Positions 22,984 to 28,423 of a stretch of DNA of 28,423 nt are shown piece by piece; position 1 is the first letter of the stretch, and every line of letters begins with the position of its first letter. The notes under the pieces were generated by a model. It saw nothing but the letters and a program-made list of their open reading frames with translations. It was not told where the DNA came from and searched no databases. A program made the translations under genes and the position numbers. The stretch is from SAT2750 sp964476375 (GTDB lineage Bacteria > Planctomycetota > Planctomycetia > Pirellulales > Pirellulaceae), in the NCBI GenBank assembly GCA_964476375.1, contig CAYYZW010000031.1:1-28423 (forward strand), read 5' to 3'.

Positions 22984-22997
22984 GAGTTTCGAAACTC
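22984..22997. promoter_or_regulatory. 14-bp perfect palindrome in the SulP leader
   Basis: GAGTTTC is followed directly by GAAACTC. It lies 87 bases before the SulP start codon and could be an operator or a small RNA hairpin. Nothing else supports a specific regulator. Confidence 0.3.
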
Positions 22998-23084
22998 CTA
23001 GAAACCCTTGCACATCCCCCGCGGCGTCCTCCTCCCAGGGCACCCACCAAACCCCCACTTTTTACACTGCCGGCCATTAAAAAT

Positions 23085-24701
23085 ATGATGACCGATAACA
23101 CCCCTCCTCTCCCCGACACCTCGCGGCGTTTCTATCCCCAGGATCTCCTCTCCGGGCTCCTGGTTTTCCTGGTGGCATTGCCACTCTGCCTGGGAATTGC
23201 CGAGGCATCCGATGCCCCGATGTTTTCCGGCCTCCTGGCCGGAATCGTTGGTGGTCTTGTTGTGGGATTCCTCAGCGGATCGCACACCAGTGTCAGCGGG
23301 CCGGCGGCCGGCCTGACCGCCATCGTGGCATCCCAGATAGCGAACCTGGGCTCGTTCGAAGGTTTCCTGGTCGCGGTCATACTGGCTGGTGTCATTCAAC
23401 TTGTACTCGGATCCATCCGTGCCGGAACGCTTGCCGAGTACTTTCCGGTCAGCGTCATCAAGGGGTTGCTCGCCGCAATCGGTGTGATCCTGATTCTGAA
23501 AATGGCCCCGAAGGTGATCGGCAACGATACGGCCCTGGGCATCAGTGACCTGAACTCATTCTCCCAGATTCAATCCACCGTGTCCGGTCTTCACCCGATG
23601 GCAGCCCTCATTGGACTGGGTTCGCTGGCATTCCTGGTGGTCTGGGCGAGGGTTCCCAGGCTTAAAGCCAGTCCGATCCCAGCGCCGTTGCTAGTCGTCG
23701 TTGGCGGTGCTGCCATCACGCTCCTTCTGCAACGCACGGCTGCCGACGACAGCATGTGGGCCATCCCGACCTCGCACCTCGTCGAAGTGCCAGTCGCCAC
23801 GAGCATGTCTGACCTCAAAGTGTTCCTGACCTTCCCAGACTTTTCCGCGCTCGCGTCGTCCCAGGTCTACATTGCAGCAATTGTGATTGCCGTCGTCGCA
23901 TCGCTGGAAACGCTGATTAATCTCGAGGCGGTCGACAACATCGACCCGGAAGGCAGGGTGTCCCCCAAGAACAGAGAGTTGTTTGCCCAGGGGGCCGGCA
24001 ACATTGTCTGCGGACTGATTGGTGGACTGCCGATCACCTCGGTCATCATCCGTTCCTCGGTAAACATCAGTGCCGATGTCAAGACCCGGCTGTCGACCAT
24101 TTCACACGGCGTCCTGCTGGTGGTCTGTGTGCTGGCGATCCCGGGGCTCCTGAATGCGATCCCACTGTCTGCACTGGGTGCAATCCTGCTAGTCATCGGT
24201 TTTAGGCTGGCAAGTCTCACGCTCTTTAGGCAAATGTGGAGTGGTGGCATGAACAAGTTCCTGCCATTCGTGATAACCGTGGTAGCCATCGTCGTCATTG
24301 ATCTGCTCTCGGGTGTGCTGATCGGCTTGGCAATTGCCATCGCGTTCGTCCTGCGAGGGGCTCTTCAGATTCCCTTTTCGCTGGACAGCGAAAACCAGTC
24401 CGATGGCGATATCCACCGACTCCGGCTGAGCAACCAGGCCACCTTTCTTAACCGCGCCACCCTCTCGAATACTCTCGAGGAGGTACCCGACGGAGGCCAC
24501 GTGCTCCTGGATGCGACGTCGACCTACCACCTTGACCCGGACATTGAATCGCTGCTGATCGAGTTCATCACTTCCACGGCCCCCGAACACGATATCAAGG
24601 TATCGATGACAGGGTTCGACCAATTGAAGTCACTCGGTGACCGCATGCACTTTCCGGACCATGCTTTTCAGCCAGATCCGGGAAGCGGCGACTCCCCCTG
24701 A
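23085..24701 (+). CDS. SulP family inorganic anion transporter
   Basis: 538 residues with about 10 to 14 hydrophobic membrane segments between residues 18 and 425, then a cytoplasmic C-terminal domain of about 100 residues. The first helices carry the SulP hallmark D-L-L-S-G-L-L-V-F-L-V-A-L-P-L-C-L-G-I-A, and G-S-H-T-S-V-S-G-P-A-A-G-L-T near 65-78 is the anion-binding half-helix. A mid-protein region, N-I-V-C-G-L-I-G-G-L-P-I-T-S-V-I-I-R-S-S, is also typical. The C-terminal part resembles a reduced STAS domain (V-L-L-D-A-T-S-T-Y-H-L-D). The family carries sulfate, bicarbonate or dicarboxylates; the substrate is not evident, although sulfate or bicarbonate uptake is most plausible for a marine bacterium. 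No carbonic anhydrase or sulfate assimilation gene is adjacent. The ATG has no Shine-Dalgarno site; ATG 23088 is equally possible. Confidence 0.92.
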   Translation: MMTDNTPPLPDTSRRFYPQDLLSGLLVFLVALPLCLGIAEASDAPMFSGLLAGIVGGLVVGFLSGSHTSVSGPAAGLTAIVASQIANLGSFEGFLVAVILAGVIQLVLGSIRAGTLAEYFPVSVIKGLLAAIGVILILKMAPKVIGNDTALGISDLNSFSQIQSTVSGLHPMAALIGLGSLAFLVVWARVPRLKASPIPAPLLVVVGGAAITLLLQRTAADDSMWAIPTSHLVEVPVATSMSDLKVFLTFPDFSALASSQVYIAAIVIAVVASLETLINLEAVDNIDPEGRVSPKNRELFAQGAGNIVCGLIGGLPITSVIIRSSVNISADVKTRLSTISHGVLLVVCVLAIPGLLNAIPLSALGAILLVIGFRLASLTLFRQMWSGGMNKFLPFVITVVAIVVIDLLSGVLIGLAIAIAFVLRGALQIPFSLDSENQSDGDIHRLRLSNQATFLNRATLSNTLEEVPDGGHVLLDATSTYHLDPDIESLLIEFITSTAPEHDIKVSMTGFDQLKSLGDRMHFPDHAFQPDPGSGDSP

Positions 24702-24770
24702 AGCCATGACGATCCTTCCGGCACGTGAGCCAGTCTGTCGAGAAAAGGCGTTTGGCCCTCCCAGCAGAAA

Positions 24771-25220
24771 CTATTGCTGATGGCCCTCTTCAAGCCTGGT
24801 GATCTTTTCCAGGCGGCGGGCGTGGCGGCCGCCTTCAAAGTCCGCTTCCAGCCAGGTCTGTATGAGCGGATCAATGTTTCGCTCACCGAGCATGTCCCCG
24901 GACAGGCAGAGCACGTTGACGTCGTTGTGTCGTCGACAGAGTTCGGCGGCAACCTGGTCGTAGACCGCCGCAGCCCGGATGCCGTCATGCTTGTTCGCGG
25001 CGATGGCCATGCCGATACCAGTTCCACAGATCAGGATACCCCGGTCAGCAGCACCCGACTTGACCCGTTCACTGACAGCAGAGGCAATGTCCGGATAATC
25101 GATGCTGTCGTCGTTGTGCGCTCCCTCGTCGATGGCCGAGTGGCCGCAGGATTCCAGCAAATCAATCACCCGGGTTTTGACCCGGATCCCACGGTGGTCA
25201 CTTCCAACTGCAATTTTCAT
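24771..25220 (-). CDS. rpiB: Ribose-5-phosphate isomerase B
   Basis: 149 residues, the normal RpiB length. It interconverts ribose-5-phosphate and ribulose-5-phosphate in the pentose phosphate pathway. Seen in the sequence are G-S-D-H-R-G at 6-11, the catalytic Cys C65 in I-L-I-C-G-T-G-I-G-M-A-I-A-A-N-K, and R-R-H-N-D-V-N-V-L-C-L-S at 96-107 carrying the ring-opening His. Some RpiB proteins act on allose or galactose phosphates, but the motif set here is the standard one. The ATG overlaps the stop of the preceding fusion gene by one base (TGATG), so translation is coupled. Its place at the end of a sugar-kinase/oxidoreductase operon fits a role in carbon catabolism. It converges on sulP with a 69-base gap. 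Confidence 0.94.
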   Translation of the reverse strand: MKIAVGSDHRGIRVKTRVIDLLESCGHSAIDEGAHNDDSIDYPDIASAVSERVKSGAADRGILICGTGIGMAIAANKHDGIRAAAVYDQVAAELCRRHNDVNVLCLSGDMLGERNIDPLIQTWLEADFEGGRHARRLEKITRLEEGHQQ

Positions 25221-26374
25221 CAGGCTGGCTCTGCTGGCTTATCGTGATTGGGTAGCGAGGATAAATCGAGTTCCTGTATCCGTTGTTCAATAAAACTGTC
25301 AATCTGTTCGGCACAGGTACGGTACTCTTCGATCGGCCCACCAATCGGATCCGACACGTCTCCCCCGGATGGATCCAGGACCTCGACGCGTCCTGCAACC
25401 TCCGGCCAGTGGTTCACAATGACATCCCGGTGGGATTGGGTCATGGTCCAGATGTGGTCGGCAAAGCGAACCAGCTGGTTGTCTACCGGGCGAGTCACAT
25501 GGCCGCTGATATCAAGATCTCGTTCGGCACAGACCTGTTCTGACTCGTGGCTTGCCCGGCTCCCTGGCATGGCATTCACGCCAGCGGACGCTACCATGAT
25601 ACCTTTTTCCTGTAGCTGGTCGAATGGGCATCGGTAATAATCCGCAAGCCTTTTTTTCAGCAGGTTTTCTGCCATTGGGCTGCGGCATGTATTCCCGGTG
25701 CAGACAAAAAGCACCATTAATCCGGCCATCGCCCGTACCTGTTCCTGGCGGAAAACACCCTCCCGAAGGATCGACCAGTCATTCTCCTTCACCTGGACGA
25801 CCGTCGAGGGCTCCTGGTAACGCGACGGACCATCATCCAAGACCAGGGAAAGGGAATCGCCCATGGCAGCTGCCTGATTGGCATCATGGGCGGGAGGGTC
25901 GCCATGGAAGTTGGCACTGGAGAGGGCCAGCGGGCCGGCGGAGAGCTGGAGAACCGAGAGTGTTGCCTCGTTGTCGGGAACTCGAAATCCCGTAGTCCCT
26001 CCCGGGGCGACAAGATCTCGTACTGACCCGGGCAACTGGTTCACCGCGCTATCCGGGTGATCGACCGACAGGACCAGCGTGAGCGGACCAGGCCATCCAC
26101 GGCGGGCAAGCCTGCGGGCAAGAGGGCTCATCAAGGGGACGAAGTCCATAACCGATTCGGCGCTCGCCACGGCCAGTGCGACCGGCTGCTGGGTTGACCG
26201 CTGCTTGGCAGCCACCAGGGAACGGACAGCGGCCTCGTCCAGTGCCATGGCCGCAATCCCGTAAACCGTCTCGGTCGGTAGTGCAACCAGGCCCCCGGCA
26301 GCCAATGCCTCCACCGAGCGGTGAACCGCATCCCGGGAATCGTCGCCCGTCGTTTGTAATATCAGGGGTGCCAT
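25220..26374 (-). CDS. Fusion of YrdC/Sua5 (TsaC-like) domain and low-molecular-weight phosphatase (YwlE-like)
   Basis: A 384-residue two-domain protein in one uninterrupted frame. Residues 10-210 are a YrdC/Sua5 domain, the enzyme class that makes threonylcarbamoyl-AMP for the t6A modification of tRNAs: P-T-E-T-V-Y-G-I-A (33-41), K57-x-R59 with P64, L-S-S-A-N (151-155) and S-T-V-V (190-193). Residues 219-370 are a low-molecular-weight phosphatase: the loop C225-T-G-N-T-C-R231-S-P and the general acid D342 in V-S-D-P-I-G-G. Thr229 matches Thr11 of Bacillus YwlE, which confers phosphoarginine specificity, whereas tyrosine phosphatases usually have Ile there. The predicted activity is therefore protein-arginine phosphatase rather than tyrosine phosphatase, as an inference. 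All active-site residues of both halves appear present. rpiB follows with a one-base overlap. The start has no clear Shine-Dalgarno site. Confidence 0.9.
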   Translation of the reverse strand: MAPLILQTTGDDSRDAVHRSVEALAAGGLVALPTETVYGIAAMALDEAAVRSLVAAKQRSTQQPVALAVASAESVMDFVPLMSPLARRLARRGWPGPLTLVLSVDHPDSAVNQLPGSVRDLVAPGGTTGFRVPDNEATLSVLQLSAGPLALSSANFHGDPPAHDANQAAAMGDSLSLVLDDGPSRYQEPSTVVQVKENDWSILREGVFRQEQVRAMAGLMVLFVCTGNTCRSPMAENLLKKRLADYYRCPFDQLQEKGIMVASAGVNAMPGSRASHESEQVCAERDLDISGHVTRPVDNQLVRFADHIWTMTQSHRDVIVNHWPEVAGRVEVLDPSGGDVSDPIGGPIEEYRTCAEQIDSFIEQRIQELDLSSLPNHDKPAEPA

Positions 26375-26422
26375 GGTGTTCTATCGAAGAGGGGATTGCA
26401 GGAAAGGGGTAGAGCCACCAGG

Positions 26423-27463
26423 TCAGATCGACACGGCAGATCGTGTAAAGACCGACTCCGTCTGTTTCTGACATAACACGACCGCATCACGAGCAAGCTG
26501 GCCACCAATCAGGGCAGAGGTTTCCCCTGTCTTGATCGACTCCACCACCTCGCCTATCTCATCCACAAAGGCGGTAATCTCTCCTCCAGCTCCCAGTTCC
26601 GGCCGCTGTACGCTGCCGTCATCCTTGAGCACCTTGAGGGGACTCATCTCCGGTTCATCCGCCAGCCCGGAAAACCGAAACTGAAGGGTCGCTCGTTCAA
26701 AATGAACCTCGTAGCCATGCATGAAGCCTCGTCCCTGCTGGTTAATAACCCCGGAGGTGGACGCCACCACCAGTGACGGGTCATCGAAAGAGAACAGGGA
26801 ATTGCAGAACTCGACCACCTCTCCCCGAGGTCGTCCCTGGCTGACAACCTCCCTTGGCATGCCAAACAGGAACCGGATCAGGTGGGCATCGTGGACATGC
26901 AGATCAACCAGCGGGCCACCGACACGGGCAGGATCATAAAAGTCAGGAAGCCATTCGGGATCTGAAATCACACGGTCAAACTGGCCACCGAGGAGCTTGC
27001 CATAAGTGGAATCTGCCACAACCTTGCGGAGGAAGGCGTACTCGGGAAAGAAAGGAAGCACGTGCCCGACCAGTAACTGGCGGTCCGCCTCGGCAGCAGC
27101 CGCCAGCATACGGTCACATTCTTCCGGGCTGAGAGCAAGGGGTTTCTCACAAAAGACGTGCTTTCCAGCCTGGAATGCCGCAATGGCAACATCCGCATGC
27201 ATATGAGGTGGCAGGCAGATGTCAATCAAGTCCAGGTCCGGATCTGCCAGCAGGTCGTCCAGCTGGTTGTGACAGCAGAGCGAGGAGACATCCACCTGCT
27301 CGGCCTGGGGGCCAAAATTTCCCTTGATACTTGTCCAGTCACCTGCCAGCTTCTGCTCGTTGCGTGTGCAGATGGAGCGAAGGTCAATATCATCCCGCTG
27401 CTGGTATCCGAGATAGTGAATCCACCCCATGAATCCAACACCGGCAATTCCCACCTTGATCAT
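26423..27463 (-). CDS. Gfo/Idh/MocA family NAD(P)-dependent oxidoreductase
   Basis: 346 residues from the ATG at 27463, chosen for the GGGAGAA site seven bases upstream and because M-I-K-V-G-I-A-G-V-G-F-M-G is the normal family start. The Rossmann nucleotide loop is G8-x-G10-x-x-G13. E-K-P at 106-108 carries the catalytic Lys107, and G-G-P-L-V-D-L-H-V-H-D-A-H near 182-194 supplies the second catalytic pair. The C-terminal half is the usual open beta-sheet domain. The family oxidises or reduces sugars, inositols and amino sugars. The adjacent rhaB-like kinase and rpiB suggest a sugar substrate, which cannot be narrowed. There is no Tat or Sec leader, so unlike many planctomycete paralogues this one stays in the cytoplasm. 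A longer frame to 27559 adds unconserved residues overlapping the kinase gene. Confidence 0.9.
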   Translation of the reverse strand: MIKVGIAGVGFMGWIHYLGYQQRDDIDLRSICTRNEQKLAGDWTSIKGNFGPQAEQVDVSSLCCHNQLDDLLADPDLDLIDICLPPHMHADVAIAAFQAGKHVFCEKPLALSPEECDRMLAAAAEADRQLLVGHVLPFFPEYAFLRKVVADSTYGKLLGGQFDRVISDPEWLPDFYDPARVGGPLVDLHVHDAHLIRFLFGMPREVVSQGRPRGEVVEFCNSLFSFDDPSLVVASTSGVINQQGRGFMHGYEVHFERATLQFRFSGLADEPEMSPLKVLKDDGSVQRPELGAGGEITAFVDEIGEVVESIKTGETSALIGGQLARDAVVLCQKQTESVFTRSAVSI

Positions 27464-27470
27464 CACGCAT

Positions 27471-27477
27471 TTCTCCC
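27471..27477 (-). promoter_or_regulatory. Ribosome binding site of the Gfo/Idh/MocA gene
   Basis: On the minus strand this reads GGGAGAA and lies 7 bases before the ATG at 27463. It fixes the start and rules out the longer frame. Confidence 0.6.
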
Positions 27478-27509
27478 AGTTTGTTTGTCCTGCAAGGCAG
27501 GCCTGTCCT

Positions 27510-28423
27510 TCAGGAATCAAGTAACCCCACAAAGCGATCGGCGGCCTCATGCCAGGCATCCGCGTCGGAGGGGATATACTGTTCTACCTCAAAACTGGCC
27601 CGCACAACCTCCCTTGCCTGGGAAATTGAGTCCACCGCACCAGCTGCCACAAGCTGCATCATCAGGTTACCGATCGCCGTCGCTTCCACCGGACCGGCAA
27701 TCACCGTCCGGTTACAGGCATCGGCTGTCATCTGGCACAGCAAGCGGTTCTGGCTCCCTCCACCAACAATATGAATGGTCTCCATCGGACGTCCGGTGAG
27801 GTCTTCCAGGAATTCCATGACCATCCGGTACCGTAATGCAAGGCTCTCCAGGGCACAGCGAATGACCGCCCCCTTTGTTTCGGGAACCGGCTGGCCGCTC
27901 TGCTGACAGTACTGCTGGATCTGCTCGGGCATATTCCGCGGGGCAACAAAACAGGCATCATCCGGATCGATCAGGAAGGTCCTGGCGGGACTTTCCTCGG
28001 CCATCGAGACAAGCTGTTCCCAGTCATAGTCCTGCTCCGATGCCCAGGCCGCCCGGCATTGCTGGACGAGCCAAAGGCCGGCGATATTCTTAAGCAACCT
28101 GACCGTCTGGCCAACCCCCCCCTCGTTGGTGAAATTGAGCTGCTGGCATCGAGCATTGATCACCGGTTCCGGGATCTCGGCCCCCATCAGTGACCAGGTG
28201 CCACTGCTGATGTAGCACCAGTTCCCGGAGGCCTGCGTCGGGGCATCAACCGGAACAGCCATCACGGCGCTGGCCGTGTCATGGGTGCCGGGAAGAACAA
28301 CCTTTACGTCACGCAGTCCCGTGGTATCCGATACGCTCCGCCGCAGCGGGCCCAGGACCGTTCCCGGGGCCGTCACCGGCTGCAGAATATCGCCTGGGAG
28401 GGCAAACCGATCCAGCAGGGAAA
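27510..28423 (-). CDS. rhaB: FGGY carbohydrate kinase, rhamnulokinase-like (N-terminal part outside window)
   Basis: The frame enters from the right edge and gives 304 residues to the stop. It is the C-terminal half of an FGGY kinase. The catalytic Asp lies in G-T-H-D-T-A-S-A-V, followed by I-S-S-G-T-W-S-L-M-G. L-N-F-T-N-E-G-G-V and L-L-K-N-I-A-G-L-W-L-V-Q-Q-C mark the rhamnulokinase branch, and I-H-I-V-G-G-G-S-Q-N is the phosphate-binding strand near the end. RhaB phosphorylates L-rhamnulose in rhamnose catabolism, a common food sugar for marine planctomycetes. A xylulokinase or fuculokinase is less likely given N-F-T-N-E-G-G. It is the first visible gene of the minus-strand operon, 46 bases ahead of the oxidoreductase, and rhamnose isomerase or aldolase genes may lie beyond the edge. 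Confidence 0.88.
   Translation of the reverse strand, partial: SLLDRFALPGDILQPVTAPGTVLGPLRRSVSDTTGLRDVKVVLPGTHDTASAVMAVPVDAPTQASGNWCYISSGTWSLMGAEIPEPVINARCQQLNFTNEGGVGQTVRLLKNIAGLWLVQQCRAAWASEQDYDWEQLVSMAEESPARTFLIDPDDACFVAPRNMPEQIQQYCQQSGQPVPETKGAVIRCALESLALRYRMVMEFLEDLTGRPMETIHIVGGGSQNRLLCQMTADACNRTVIAGPVEATAIGNLMMQLVAAGAVDSISQAREVVRASFEVEQYIPSDADAWHEAADRFVGLLDS

Larger units (their letters stand above)
22749..23084. other. Intergenic region upstream of SulP transporter with an AT-rich island
   Basis: This 336-base gap has no credible gene. Bases 22785-22860 are strikingly AT-rich for this GC-rich window and contain an A8-T11 inverted repeat and two promoter-like pairs. The remaining 220 bases before the transporter form a long leader with a 14-base palindrome (22984-22997). 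Confidence 0.6.

Noticed and set aside
22849..23119. Short minus-strand frames in the SulP upstream region
   Set aside because: They are low-complexity (Gly/Val/Arg-rich), overlap the SulP start and have no ribosome site or conserved-looking sequence.
1..28423. tRNA genes, rRNA, CRISPR arrays, insertion sequences, integrases or attachment sites
   Set aside because: No T-loop consensus with a cloverleaf, short spaced repeats, transposase or integrase motifs, or flanking inverted repeats were found by reading; a dedicated search could not be run.

Overview
The window reads as a chromosomal segment of a planctomycete, most likely a free-living, probably marine member of the Pirellulales/Planctomycetales type. 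The strongest evidence is the gene content: an exported PSD1-type protein (DUF1549/DUF1553 with CxxCH haem motifs and an F5/8C insert) followed by its usual DUF1501 partner, a Ser/Thr kinase with the HCDLKPAN loop and an extracytoplasmic sensor, an FHA-GAF-cyclase, exported PQQ-type propeller and methyltransferase proteins, a Tat-exported sugar isomerase-like protein and a Gfo/Idh/MocA oxidoreductase. Base composition is GC-rich throughout except for one AT-rich island near 22.8 kb. I see no insertion sequence, phage gene, integrase, CRISPR array, tRNA or rRNA gene. The assignment is from gene families recognised by eye; no database search was made.

Layout. 1-576: 3' end of a leucine-rich-repeat protein. 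729-1541: a DUF2071 protein, converging on a 1008-residue exported beta-propeller protein (1551-4577, minus), preceded in the same direction by an FHA-GAF-nucleotide cyclase (4668-6497, minus). 6650-11556: the PSD1/DUF1501 pair, converging on a membrane Ser/Thr kinase (11560-13662, minus). 13790-14974: an exported amidohydrolase. 15150-19125: lysS followed by a Lol/MacB-type ABC permease and its ATPase, with ilvE (19170-20036) in the same direction. 20346-20933: an unrecognised acidic protein. 20964-21923 (minus) and 22041-22748 (plus): a divergent pair, a Tat-signal sugar isomerase-like protein and a signal-peptide methyltransferase. 23085-24701: a SulP anion transporter. 24771 to the right edge (minus): an apparent operon running rhaB-like kinase (cut by the edge), Gfo/Idh/MocA oxidoreductase, a YrdC-domain/low-molecular-weight phosphatase fusion, and rpiB.

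How the genes fit together. The right-hand operon joins sugar catabolism (rhamnulokinase, oxidoreductase, pentose phosphate isomerase) to a fused tRNA-modification/phosphatase protein; the order YrdC, phosphatase, rpiB is the same as ywlC-ywlE-ywlF in Bacillus subtilis, and the phosphatase loop carries the threonine that makes YwlE a protein-arginine phosphatase. The lysS-permease-ATPase block probably couples translation and envelope lipoprotein trafficking only by location. PSD1, DUF1501, the propeller protein, the amidohydrolase, the isomerase-like protein and the methyltransferase all carry export signals, which gives the window a strong periplasmic bias. Three multidomain signalling or interaction proteins (LRR, cyclase, kinase) are scattered among them.

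The most interesting items are the YrdC-phosphatase fusion, the altered base-recognition residue of the cyclase, two exported methyltransferase-type proteins, and several non-coding palindromes and promoter-like sites. Four convergent gene pairs end within 3 to 69 bases of each other without a recognisable intrinsic terminator.
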